Position numbers and translations under genes: made by a program. From Paenibacillus glycinis (GTDB lineage Bacteria > Bacillota > Bacilli > Paenibacillales > Paenibacillaceae): a DNA stretch of 64,000 bases. Shown piece after piece: positions 7,679 to 16,473 of this stretch. The stretch covers positions 62,001-126,000 of the forward strand of contig NZ_JAAAMV010000025.1 in NCBI RefSeq assembly GCF_009909185.1, given 5' to 3'. The notes under the pieces are model-generated. The model was not told where the DNA came from and made no database searches. It worked only from the letters and a program-made list of their open reading frames with translations. Position 1 is the first letter of the stretch, and the number at the start of each line of letters is the position of its first letter.

Positions 7679-8615
7679 ATCGCGATTTCCCCAGCCTGTC
7701 ATAGAGGTGATCGATATCAGTGCAAAACTGCATTTGGAATGGTACCGCATCTTCCTGCATACCGCGCTAAGCGGCAACCTGACGCGAGCCGCCCAGGAGC
7801 TGCATATCACGCAGCCTTCCGTCAGTTATGCCATCAAGCAGCTGGAGGAAGGCTTGGGCGTCAAGCTGTTCGACCGGCTGTCCAAAGGCGTCGCGCTTAC
7901 CCCGGAGGGCAAGGACCTGCTGAGCTTCGTGGAGCAGTCGCTGTCGCTGCTCGACGCCGGCGAACGCAAGATGGCCTCGCTGCGCAACCATGCGTCCGGC
8001 GAGCTGCGGATCGGGTCCAGCGGACCGATGATCAAGCATCTGCTGCTGCCTCCGCTCGACCGGCTCCGCGATGCGCATTCGAACATCGAGATCCGGCTCT
8101 ACCAAGGGAGAACCGACCAGATCCGCGCATGGCTGAAGGATAGCCGCATCGATATCGGGATCGTGCATCTGCCGGCCGACGACCCCGAGCTCGACATTCG
8201 CCCGCTCGCCGCCATACAGGACTGCTTCGTCGTCGGGCCGCGCTACCGGCATTTGGCGGATCGTCCGATCGCCGCCGCGGCATTGGCCAAGCTGCCGCTG
8301 TTGCTGCTGTCCGCCGGCAGCAGCACGCGCGTGTTCGCCGAGCGTTGGTTCGCCTCGCATGGACTCGCCGTCGACGCGGCCTTCGAGCTGAACAGCTCCG
8401 ACATGCTCGTCGAATTCGCCCGGCGCGGCTACGGCGCCGCCTTCGTGACGCGCGCGTTCGTCCGGCAGCAGCTGGCGGAGGGCGAGCTGTTCGAGCTCCG
8501 CGCCGCGGAAGCGATCCCGGAGCGCCGCGTCGGCCTGGCGACCCGCCGCGGCATGTCGCTGCCCGCCGTCGGGCGGCTGTTCGTGGAGCTGTTGACGCAG
8601 GTCGAACCGACATGA
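7674..8615 (+). CDS. LysR family transcriptional regulator
   Basis: The 313-residue protein has the LysR winged helix (about residues 18-78: LHLEWYRIFLHTALSGNLTRAA, then ITQPSVSYAIKQLE) and a two-lobed substrate domain (about 100-305). It is divergent from the chorismate synthase gene and shares its 64-bp control region, so it very likely controls aroC and itself in response to a pathway metabolite. The start is uncertain: ATG 7674 has a weak ribosome site and GTG 7707 is an alternative; neither affects the domains. Confidence 0.85.
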   Translation: MKSRFPQPVIEVIDISAKLHLEWYRIFLHTALSGNLTRAAQELHITQPSVSYAIKQLEEGLGVKLFDRLSKGVALTPEGKDLLSFVEQSLSLLDAGERKMASLRNHASGELRIGSSGPMIKHLLLPPLDRLRDAHSNIEIRLYQGRTDQIRAWLKDSRIDIGIVHLPADDPELDIRPLAAIQDCFVVGPRYRHLADRPIAAAALAKLPLLLLSAGSSTRVFAERWFASHGLAVDAAFELNSSDMLVEFARRGYGAAFVTRAFVRQQLAEGELFELRAAEAIPERRVGLATRRGMSLPAVGRLFVELLTQVEPT

Positions 8616-8726
8616 CGCCCGCGTAGGAAGCGCTGCTGACGCGTTCCGTTCCGACGCGCTGCGCGAATCGGAGACAACGGTCCTCGCGCCGGCAGAGCCG
8701 CCCATCCAACCAGGCTCGACGAACGA

Positions 8727-8766
8727 CAAAACGCATCCGCCCCGCAAGGGCCAATGCGTTTTTTTC
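8727..8766. terminator. Bidirectional terminator between LysR and the ABC operon
   Basis: AAAACGCAT pairs with ATGCGTTTT around an inner GC stem and GCAA loop, with seven T on the plus side and four on the minus side. It serves the converging LysR gene and the minus-strand permease operon. Confidence 0.75.
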
Positions 8767-8881
8767 ATTATATATGCGATGCCGATTCGTCCATGCGCCG
8801 CCTGCCGCTAACCCGCGCCCCATGGCTCGGACCATTCCGCGCGCTTGCCGGAACCCGGCGCCTGGCCCTCGCCCTCAGCAC

Positions 8882-9703
8882 TCAGCCCTTGACGGCAGAG
8901 CTGGAGATGCCTTGGATGATGTATTTCTGGCCGAGGAGGAAAATGACGATCATCGGGATGATCGCCGCCGACGAAGCCGCCATCATGCCGTTGTAGTCGA
9001 CGTTGTTCTCGAGAATGAAGTTTTGCAGGCCGAGCGGGATCGTATACAGCTTCGGGCTTTGCAGGAACACGAGCGCGTTCTCGTAATCGTTCCACTGCCA
9101 GGAGAAATCGATGATCGCGAACGTCGCGAGCGCCGGCTTCGCGAGCGGCAGCACGAGCCGGAAGAAGATCGTGAAATGCCCCGCCCCGTCCAGGAACGCC
9201 GATTCCGTGATCTCCCTCGGAATGCCCATGAAGAACTGGCGAAGCATGAACACGCCGAAGATCGAGAACATGGCGGGCAGGATAAGCGCCCAATGCGTGT
9301 TGTAGATGTGCAGCCAGTTGAACAGGATGAACTTCGGCACGAAGATGACCTGCGGCGGAATCATCATCATCGACAGATAGACGAGGAACATCGCGTTGCG
9401 CCCTTTGAATTCGGTCCTGGCGAAGCCGTACGCCGCGAGCGCCGACAGGAACAAGGCGCCGGCCGTGCCGATGACGGCGATCTTGAGCGAGTTCAGATAA
9501 TAGGGCAGGAAATTATAATTGCCGGTCCAGATCCGCCGGTGGCTGCTCCAATCGAGCTTCGACGGGAGCCACTGCTTGAACACTTCGGCCGGGGTTTGCA
9601 GCGACGTGCTGATCATCCACAAGAAAGGAACGATCATGAACGCGCCGGCGACGAGCATGACGACCGTGATCGGCAGCTTGGACTTCATCGTGCCTTCATT
9701 CAT
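8882..9703 (-). CDS. Sugar ABC transporter permease, MalG type
   Basis: A 273-residue inner-membrane permease of the carbohydrate (CUT1) family with six membrane segments. The EAA loop that docks the ATPase reads ITESAFLDGAGHFTIFFRL (about residues 180-198). GGAG lies 8 bases before the ATG. It follows the MalF-type permease after 15 bp. No ATPase gene is present in the operon. CUT1 systems of this group share an MsmX-type ATPase encoded elsewhere. Confidence 0.9.
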   Translation of the reverse strand: MNEGTMKSKLPITVVMLVAGAFMIVPFLWMISTSLQTPAEVFKQWLPSKLDWSSHRRIWTGNYNFLPYYLNSLKIAVIGTAGALFLSALAAYGFARTEFKGRNAMFLVYLSMMMIPPQVIFVPKFILFNWLHIYNTHWALILPAMFSIFGVFMLRQFFMGIPREITESAFLDGAGHFTIFFRLVLPLAKPALATFAIIDFSWQWNDYENALVFLQSPKLYTIPLGLQNFILENNVDYNGMMAASSAAIIPMIVIFLLGQKYIIQGISSSAVKG

Positions 9704-9718
9704 GGGACGCGCTCCTCT

Positions 9719-10603
9719 CTAGTAGTGAACCCAGCGCTTCTGGCCGATCCACTGGATCAGGGTAATGGCGAAGATGCAGGCGAACAGGAACCAGGAGATC
9801 GTCGACGCATAGCCCATCTCGTAATAGCTGAACGCCGTCTTGTACACGAACAGCGACAGGATCGTCGTGCTTCCGCTCGGTCCGCCCTGCGTGATGGCCT
9901 GAATGAGCGCGAACGACTTCATCGTCATGATGAGGCCGGTGATGAGCAGCAGAAACGTCGTCGGACTGACGAGCGGCCACAGAATCCGCCAGGTGATCGT
10001 CCGGGTGCTCGCGCCGTCGATGCGGGCGGCCTCCAGCTGCTCCGCCGACACCTCCTGCAGGGCCGCCAGGTAGATGATCATGTTGTAGCCGAGCATGAAC
10101 CAGACCTGCACGACGTCGATCGCGTACATCGCCGAACCGGAATCGGCGAACCAGCCCGGAGGCGAGACGACGCCGAGCCAGCGCAGCGCCTCGTTGATCG
10201 GCCCGTGCGACGGCTGGAAAAGCAGCATCCAGACGAAGGCGACCGCGACGCCGCTCGAGATGTACGGCAGGAAGAACATCCCGCGCAGCAGTCCCTTCAG
10301 ATAGACGCTGCGGTTCAGCACGAGCGCGACGAGGAACGCCAGCACGAGCGCCGCCGGCACGGACAGCAGGAAGATCCCGGTATGCTTGAGCGAATCGTAG
10401 AAATTGTCGTCGCCGAACAGGCGCCTCAGGTTGTCCAGCCCGGTGAACGACCAGCGCGGATTGGAGAATTGATAGTCGGTGAACATCAGACCGAACGAGA
10501 AGAGCGCCGGTAGAATCAGAAAAATCAGAATGCCGAGCATGTTCGGCAGGACGAACGCGTACCCTACCCAGCCTTGCCTTTGAACCCAGCCTCGCCGTTT
10601 CAC
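9719..10603 (-). CDS. Sugar ABC transporter permease, MalF/LplB type
   Basis: The 294-residue protein is the partner permease with six membrane segments and the EAA loop LEAARIDGASTRTITWRI (about residues 193-210). It opens with the N-terminal membrane segment typical of this family (GYAFVLPNMLGILIFLILPA). It sits between the binding protein and the MalG-type gene, separated from the former by a strong hairpin that may lower its expression relative to the binding protein. Confidence 0.9.
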   Translation of the reverse strand: MKRRGWVQRQGWVGYAFVLPNMLGILIFLILPALFSFGLMFTDYQFSNPRWSFTGLDNLRRLFGDDNFYDSLKHTGIFLLSVPAALVLAFLVALVLNRSVYLKGLLRGMFFLPYISSGVAVAFVWMLLFQPSHGPINEALRWLGVVSPPGWFADSGSAMYAIDVVQVWFMLGYNMIIYLAALQEVSAEQLEAARIDGASTRTITWRILWPLVSPTTFLLLITGLIMTMKSFALIQAITQGGPSGSTTILSLFVYKTAFSYYEMGYASTISWFLFACIFAITLIQWIGQKRWVHY

Positions 10604-10649
10604 GGGATCGCCGCCTTTCTGCTAACGTAGGACGCCGGATGACAGCAGC

Positions 10650-10686
10650 AAAGAGAAGAAGGAAGCGGGGGTCCCTTCTTCTCTTT
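10650..10686 (-). promoter_or_regulatory. Intercistronic hairpin between binding protein and permease genes
   Basis: A perfect 13-bp inverted repeat (10650-10662 with 10674-10686) with an 11-base loop lies between the binding-protein stop and the permease start. No T run follows, so it should protect the upstream message or cause partial termination rather than full termination. Confidence 0.6.
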
Positions 10687-10711
10687 GGCGTCGCGCTGCT
10701 ATGGAATGCCT

Positions 10712-12073
10712 TTACTTCTTGGTGAGCTCCTCGTGTTCCTTCGCCATGTTGGCCAGCGTCGTGTCGAGGTCCTGCTTGTTCAGGAAATACTTCTCGTATT
10801 CCTCCTTGCGGGCGTCCAGCACCTGCTGCGGCACGGCCAGCTGGAACGAAGGGAACGAGCCGAAGACGACTTTGTTCATGGAGTCGGCGTCGTACTTGTC
10901 TTCCACGCCCTTCAGCATCAGATCCATCGCCTGTTTGTTGTCCACGCTCTTCGAGGACGGGATCCGCCCGCCGCTCGCCATCGGCAGCATGCCGCCGTCC
11001 GCGTACCATTCGGCGAATTTGAGCGCCGCTTCCTGGTGCTTGGATTTCGCGTTGACCGACAAGACGTCGCCGAGGCCGCCGGCGTATTTGTAATCCTTCT
11101 GGTCCGCGGTCACCTTCGGTATCGTGGCGAACGCGATCTGGAAGTCATGCGGATAATCCTTCAGGTTGTTGGCGTTGCGGAAAATAAACTCGCCCGCGCT
11201 TAGCATCGCCGCCTCGCCCTGCAGGAACATCGTGTCGACCGGCATCTTGCTCGTCAGCTGCTCGCCGTATTCGGGCGTGGACTTGTCGACGAACATCATG
11301 TCGTGCAGGATCTGGAACTGCTGCTTCCACAGGTCGTTGTCGAAGTTCGAAGAGCCGTCCGGCTTCGTCAGCCCGAGACCGGCGACCGTGCCGTCGATCG
11401 TCGCCGTGAACATCGCGTCATGCTGCAGCAGGCCGTAGACGCCGTCCTTCGTCAGCTTCTTCGCGTAGTCCCGCAGATCGGACCAGGTCCAATCGATCGG
11501 CGGAACCGGCAGCCCGGCGTCGTCGAGCATCTTCTTGTTCAGCCAGATGAAGCCCATGTTCTTCTTCGTCGGGATGCCGTAATACTTGCCGCCGATCTTC
11601 CACTGCGCCGCATCCGGTCCCATCTGTCCGTCGATGTCGTAGCCGGAGCCGCTCAGGTCGACCGCCGTGCCGGCATCGACGCGCTTCTGCAGCCGGTTGA
11701 GCGTGTAATTCATGTAGAGGTCCGCGTCCTGCCCGGTCAAGAGCGCCGTGTCCAGCTTCAGGTTGCCCGGGTCGTCGTTGACGTAGCGGACGTATTCGAC
11801 CTGGATATCGGGGTTCGCCTTGTTCCAGTCGTCGAGGACCGCCTGCGCGCCGGCTTCTTCGGGAACCGCGCCCCACAGCGTCAGCTTGATCTTCTCGCCC
11901 GTGCCCGACCCGGCGTCCGAGCCGCCGGCGGATTGCGCGCCGTTGCCTTCCGTCGCGCCGCCGTTCGCGTTGCCGTTGCCGCCGTTATTGCCGCCGTTAT
12001 CGCTTCCGCATCCGGCGAGCAGCCCTGCGACCATCATGACGCTTGCCGCGCCGAGCAGCCATTTTTTCTTCAT
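10712..12073 (-). CDS. Sugar ABC transporter substrate-binding lipoprotein
   Basis: The start is ATG 12073, with AAGGGGGA upstream; a longer open frame lacks support. The 453-residue product has a lipoprotein signal (LLAGC, Cys22), a Gly/Asn-rich linker to about residue 58, and a family-1 extracellular binding domain (KLTLWGAVPEEAGAQAVLDDW). It should capture an oligosaccharide outside the membrane and deliver it to the two permeases behind it. The two-component genes directly upstream (gap 125 bp) probably control it. The ligand is unknown. Confidence 0.92.
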   Translation of the reverse strand: MKKKWLLGAASVMMVAGLLAGCGSDNGGNNGGNGNANGGATEGNGAQSAGGSDAGSGTGEKIKLTLWGAVPEEAGAQAVLDDWNKANPDIQVEYVRYVNDDPGNLKLDTALLTGQDADLYMNYTLNRLQKRVDAGTAVDLSGSGYDIDGQMGPDAAQWKIGGKYYGIPTKKNMGFIWLNKKMLDDAGLPVPPIDWTWSDLRDYAKKLTKDGVYGLLQHDAMFTATIDGTVAGLGLTKPDGSSNFDNDLWKQQFQILHDMMFVDKSTPEYGEQLTSKMPVDTMFLQGEAAMLSAGEFIFRNANNLKDYPHDFQIAFATIPKVTADQKDYKYAGGLGDVLSVNAKSKHQEAALKFAEWYADGGMLPMASGGRIPSSKSVDNKQAMDLMLKGVEDKYDADSMNKVVFGSFPSFQLAVPQQVLDARKEEYEKYFLNKQDLDTTLANMAKEHEELTKK

Positions 12074-12198
12074 TCCGCATTCCCCCTTAGGAATCATCGT
12101 GCCGTGCGCTACGTCTATAACTTTATCATCGGGCGCGCCCTGGGGGGATGAACGGCGTTTGGGCATTCATAGAACGATTTTTTGTATTTGAACCCGCG

Positions 12199-13005
12199 TT
12201 ACGGGGACGGTTCCGATCCCTGCTTGCGATATTCATTGGGCGTCACCTCGCACCAGCGCTTGAAGATTTTGATGAAATAGTTGTCGTTCTCGAAGCCGAC
12301 CCGCCGCCCGATGTCGCTCACCGTGCCGTCCGTCTCCGCCAGCAGCATCTTCGCCGCTCGGACCCGGCGCTGCTGGATGTAGTGGGTCAGCGTCGTGCCG
12401 GTCTTCTTCTTGAACAGGTCGCTCACGTAGCTGGCGTCCATGCGGATGAATTCCGCCAGTCCCTTGAGCGTGATCTCCTCGGCGTAATGCTCCTCGATAT
12501 AGCCGATGATCCGATTCATCTCGGGATGGTCGGTCGGGCCCGTCCGTCCTTTGTCGGGGAACCATTTGTCCGCTTTGCGCAGCTTCGCCATCCGCTCGAG
12601 CTCCACGGCCACCTTGTCCATCGCGCTCTTGATGCCCTTCAGGTCCAGCGACAGCTTCAGCAGGTACCCCGACGCGCCGTGCTCGACCGCCTGCCGCGCG
12701 TATTCGAATTCGCTCATCGCCGTCAGCATGACGAAGCGGCACTCGTAGCCCTCCTCCCGCGCCGCCTGGAGCAGGCGCACGCCGTCCATCGCGGGCATGT
12801 CGATGTCGGAGATCACGACGTCCGGCCGCAGCTCGCGAATCAGCCGCAGCCCTTCTTCCCCGTCCTCCGCCTCGCCCACGATCTCGAACGGCAGATCGGC
12901 CTTCTGCATGAGCTTGCGGATGCTCGCCCGGGCAGGCCGCTCATCCTCGACGAGCAGCGTCCGCCAGCGCGCCGCTCCCGTTCCCGTCGTCCCTGTCGTC
13001 GTCAT
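12199..13005 (-). CDS. YesN-type response regulator with AraC output domain
   Basis: The 268-residue regulator has a receiver domain (residues 15-125; acidic pocket VEDE near 19-22, phosphoacceptor Asp67 in SDIDMP, Lys in YLLKLS) and an AraC-type double helix-turn-helix (about 165-262, with ITLKGLAEFIRMDASYVSDLFKK and the second helix SDIGRRVGFENDNYFIKIFK). It overlaps the end of the sensor kinase by 65 bp and precedes the ABC genes, which are its likely targets. The linker between the domains is short compared with the 541-residue YesN homologue at 41453. Confidence 0.9.
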   Translation of the reverse strand: MTTTGTTGTGAARWRTLLVEDERPARASIRKLMQKADLPFEIVGEAEDGEEGLRLIRELRPDVVISDIDMPAMDGVRLLQAAREEGYECRFVMLTAMSEFEYARQAVEHGASGYLLKLSLDLKGIKSAMDKVAVELERMAKLRKADKWFPDKGRTGPTDHPEMNRIIGYIEEHYAEEITLKGLAEFIRMDASYVSDLFKKKTGTTLTHYIQQRRVRAAKMLLAETDGTVSDIGRRVGFENDNYFIKIFKRWCEVTPNEYRKQGSEPSP

Positions 13006-14812
13006 GGTCGTCCTCCTCCCTCAAGTACGGCTTCGATAACAGCAGGGGCATATGCATGACGACCCGCGTGCCTTCGTCCGTCGAATCCATGCTCAGTCCC
13101 GTGCTCTGGTACTTAAACAGCAGCTCCAGGCTCTCCCGGATGTTCTGCACGCCGATGCTCTTGCGCTTCCGCGCGACCTTCTTCGCCTTCGCCCGCTCGA
13201 CGCCCATGCCGTCGTCGGCGACCTCCAGGTACAGATGCGGCCCGCGCGCCGTCGCCCTGATGTCGATATGGCCCTCCTTCAGCGATTGGCCGAAGCCGTG
13301 CAGCAGCGCGTTCTCGACGAGCGGCTGCAAGCAGAACTTCGGGATGAGCGCGTCCCCCAGCTCGTCGCCGATGTCGCAGCGCAGCTCGATGCCGTGCCCG
13401 AAGCGCCGGCGCTGAATGGCCATGTACGATTCGATCAGCACGAGTTCGTCCTTGAGCCGGATGAGGTCGACCTCGGTATTGAGCGTCGTCTCGAGGATCG
13501 TGCCCAGCGCCACGCAGATGTCGTAGATGTCGTCCTCGTCCTTCTCCAGCGCGATGCTCTTGATCGTATTGAGCGTGTTCAGCAGAAAATGCGGGTTCAT
13601 CTGCGACAGCAGCACCTGAAACCGCACGTACTGCTTCTGCCGCTCCTCCAGCCGCAGCCGCTCCAGCAGGCCGTTGATGTCGTCGATCATCGCGTTGAAG
13701 CTGTGGGTCAGCGATAGAATCTCGCCGCGTCCGTGCTCGGGCAGCTTGACCTTGAGGTTGGCTTTGACGGAGGAGTCCATCTTCTTCTGGAACAGCTTGA
13801 GCGGCACGGTGATCGTCGAGGATATGAAATACGTGAGCAGGACGAACGCGAGCAGAATCGCCCCGAACCCGATGAAAAACCGCTGCTTTTGCCGGTCCAC
13901 TTCCTTGAACAGGAGCGCGAGCGGCACCTTCTTCACGAAATACCCGTTCAGCTCCTGGATCCGGCTGTACGTGTAAAGCGCCTCCTCCTTGCCGTCGACG
14001 ACGGACGACGCCGGCGCCGCGGCGTCTCCGCTCTCCGCGGAGCGCGCGATCGCCGCCGCCACCGCGGGGGAAATCCCCTCGCCGGGCACGGATGCCAACA
14101 ATTCCGCCCCCGAGCCGTCCGCCAGGAAATAAGCGCCCTCCTGTCCGCCGTCCTTCGTCGTCCGACTGAACCATTCCTCGTAATCGATGCTCAGGCGCCC
14201 ATACGCGAACGGCTTCAGGTTGTCGTCGCGAAGCAGCAGGTACAGGCTCAGCATGCGGTCGCTCGCCGTGCTTTCGCGGATGACGACGCTCTCGTCGTTC
14301 GGGTTCCAGAAGTAGCGTTCGCCGCCTTGTTCCTGCAGCTGCTTCACCCACGGCTCGGCTCGGATCTCGTCGTAATCGAGCGCGTTCTTCGGCATGAAGG
14401 ACGTGTAAGCGTGTCCATGAAGGTCGATCAGCGTGTAGTAAACCGTCGCGCCCGTCATGAAGAACGTATTCTCGATGCCCGCGAATTTATTCTCCACGAG
14501 CTTCTTCCGGGTGATGTCGTCGGCCGAGCCCGGGTCCTCCATCGCTTGCCGGAGCGACGTGTCCTGTTCCAGCAGCAGCCCCGTCTTCATGACGAGGGCC
14601 ATCAGATCGACGAAGCCGTTCTTGAAGCCCTCGAGCTGCTCGGTGTTTTTCTTCGCGGCGTTGTCCTGGAGCACCCGTTCGGTGCCCTTGAAGTTGTACA
14701 CCACGAGCAGCGCGATCGGCAGCAGCACGAACAGCAGGAAGGCGAACAGGATCCGGTTCTTGAACGTACCCGGCGTCAGCCGGCGGAACAGCCGCATGAG
14801 CATGGGGGTCAT
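12941..14812 (-). CDS. YesM-type sensor histidine kinase
   Basis: A 623-residue membrane kinase. A segment near residues 18-38 and another near 310-330 enclose a large extracellular Cache-like sensor domain. A HAMP linker follows, then a His_kinase domain with the phosphorylated His in QMNPHFLLNTLN (about residue 400) and an HATPase domain (ENALLHGFGQ; DDGMG). It presumably senses sugar at the surface and phosphorylates the overlapping YesN-type regulator. A second ATG at 14803 has an equally good ribosome site and may be the real start. The last 35 residues are highly charged (EEDDHDDDRDD) and encoded in the overlap with the regulator. Confidence 0.9.
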   Translation of the reverse strand: MTPMLMRLFRRLTPGTFKNRILFAFLLFVLLPIALLVVYNFKGTERVLQDNAAKKNTEQLEGFKNGFVDLMALVMKTGLLLEQDTSLRQAMEDPGSADDITRKKLVENKFAGIENTFFMTGATVYYTLIDLHGHAYTSFMPKNALDYDEIRAEPWVKQLQEQGGERYFWNPNDESVVIRESTASDRMLSLYLLLRDDNLKPFAYGRLSIDYEEWFSRTTKDGGQEGAYFLADGSGAELLASVPGEGISPAVAAAIARSAESGDAAAPASSVVDGKEEALYTYSRIQELNGYFVKKVPLALLFKEVDRQKQRFFIGFGAILLAFVLLTYFISSTITVPLKLFQKKMDSSVKANLKVKLPEHGRGEILSLTHSFNAMIDDINGLLERLRLEERQKQYVRFQVLLSQMNPHFLLNTLNTIKSIALEKDEDDIYDICVALGTILETTLNTEVDLIRLKDELVLIESYMAIQRRRFGHGIELRCDIGDELGDALIPKFCLQPLVENALLHGFGQSLKEGHIDIRATARGPHLYLEVADDGMGVERAKAKKVARKRKSIGVQNIRESLELLFKYQSTGLSMDSTDEGTRVVMHMPLLLSKPYLREEDDHDDDRDDGNGSGALADAARRG

Positions 14813-15073
14813 CCTCTCCCTCCGAATGAGTAAGCCGTCTGATCTTGTTGTTGGTTATCTTAATGCATTGGCCCGCGTTCAACAAGCGCCTTGTTAAACG
14901 GAGCGAACCGCATGCCCGCCCTCCGGATCGGCTTTCCGGCTTGCCCGATCGCCGCAATCTGGTATCATGACACTATAGCATTCGCGTTCTTCCGCGGCGG
15001 CCCGCCCGGATCCGGTCCGTTTTCCCGAGCCGCCGGCGAAGAACGCGCGAAGAAGAAAGGAATCCTGCATCCC

Positions 15074-16303
15074 ATGTCCCAACAAGCATCGCGGCCATCC
15101 GCCGCCACGACCCCGCTGTCCAAAGGTCTGCTGCTGATGATGGCTTTGTCCGCCGGCATGACCGTCGCCAATTTGTACTACAACCAGCCGCTGCTGGCCG
15201 ATATCGGACGCACGTTCGGCGTCGGCCCCGATGCCGTCGGCTTCATCTCCACGTTCACCCAGATCGGCTATGCGCTCGGCATGTTCCTGTTCGTCCCGCT
15301 CGGCGACATCAAGGAACGCAAAGGCCTGATCACGATTCTCCTGGCGCTTGTCTGCGTATCGCTGATCGGCGTCGCGACCGCGCAAAATCTCCCTTGGATC
15401 TACGCGGCCAGCTTCGCGGTCGGCATCACGACGATCGTGCCGCAAATCCTCGTGCCGCTGGCCGCGACGCTCGCCGCCCCCGGCGAACAGGGCAAGGCCG
15501 TCGGCACCGTCATGAGCGGCCTGCTGCTCGGCATCCTGCTCACGCGGACCGTGTCCGGCCTGATCGGCGGAACCTGGGGCTGGCGCCTGATGTATGCGCT
15601 GGCGGCCGCCGCCATGCTGGCGCTGCTCGTGCTGCTGCGCATCAAGCTGCCGTCCAACCGCCCGACGACCGAGCTCCGTTACGGACAATTGCTCGGTTCC
15701 ATGGGCAGCCTGATCAAGCGGTATGCCACGCTGCGCGAATCGGCGCTCATCGGAGGCGCGAATTTCGCCGCGTTCAGCATTTTCTGGACGGCGCTCTCCT
15801 TCTACCTGGAAGGCGAGCCGTATCGGTACAGCAGCCAGATCGCCGGCTTGTTCGGCCTGGTCGGCGCGGCCGGCGCGCTGGGCGCGCCGATCGTCGGAAG
15901 AATGGCGGACCGGCTCCGCACGGAATGGATCATCGGTGTCCTGCTTCTGCTCAACCTGCTCTCCTACCTGCTCTTCGGCTTATGGGGCGGGTATCTGTGG
16001 GCGCTTATCGCGGGCGTCATCCTGCTCGATCTGGGCGTGCAGGGCACGCAGGTCGCCAACATGGCGCGCATCTATGCGCTCGAACCTCCGGCGCGAAGCC
16101 GCTTGAATACCGTGCAGATGGTGACGACGTTCCTCGGCGGCGCGATCGGCTCGTCGCTCGGCAGCTTCGCGTGGCGGCATTGGGGCTGGCGGGGCGTATG
16201 CCTGGCCGGCGGCGCGACCGTGCTGTTCGGCGTCATCGTCTGGGCTCTCCGCAGGCTTCGCCGCGAAGGTATCGGCGCGCAAGCCCGTCCGACGAATCCA
16301 TAA
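15074..16303 (+). CDS. MFS transporter, DHA1-type (YgaY/AraJ-like)
   Basis: The start is ATG 15074 (AAAGGAA about 12 bases upstream); the longer frame includes the promoter. The 409-residue protein has 12 predicted membrane segments with signature loops NLYYNQPLLADIGRTFGV and GDIKERKG between segments 2 and 3. The last 20 residues are basic. Family members export small metabolites or drugs; the substrate is unknown. A promoter-like TTGCCC-16-TATCAT lies around 14942-14969. It is monocistronic and ends at a bidirectional terminator. Confidence 0.85.
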   Translation: MSQQASRPSAATTPLSKGLLLMMALSAGMTVANLYYNQPLLADIGRTFGVGPDAVGFISTFTQIGYALGMFLFVPLGDIKERKGLITILLALVCVSLIGVATAQNLPWIYAASFAVGITTIVPQILVPLAATLAAPGEQGKAVGTVMSGLLLGILLTRTVSGLIGGTWGWRLMYALAAAAMLALLVLLRIKLPSNRPTTELRYGQLLGSMGSLIKRYATLRESALIGGANFAAFSIFWTALSFYLEGEPYRYSSQIAGLFGLVGAAGALGAPIVGRMADRLRTEWIIGVLLLLNLLSYLLFGLWGGYLWALIAGVILLDLGVQGTQVANMARIYALEPPARSRLNTVQMVTTFLGGAIGSSLGSFAWRHWGWRGVCLAGGATVLFGVIVWALRRLRREGIGAQARPTNP

Positions 16304-16398
16304 CGCAGCGCGCAGGCCTTCGTCCGAGGCCGACGGTAAACTCCCCTGCGGATACGCGCAACCATTGCGAGATCGAAAGCATGCGCAAGCAAAAATGC

Positions 16399-16445
16399 AA
16401 AAAAGAGCAGCCTTCCCGCCTTGGCACAGGAATGCTGCTCTTTTC
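16399..16445. terminator. Bidirectional terminator
   Basis: AAAAGAGCAGC (16401-16411) pairs with GCTGCTCTTTT (16434-16444), with T runs on both strands, between the converging MFS and GT4 genes. Confidence 0.8.
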
Positions 16446-16473
16446 TTCGTTCCGCGGTCGGCCGCGCAATCGC

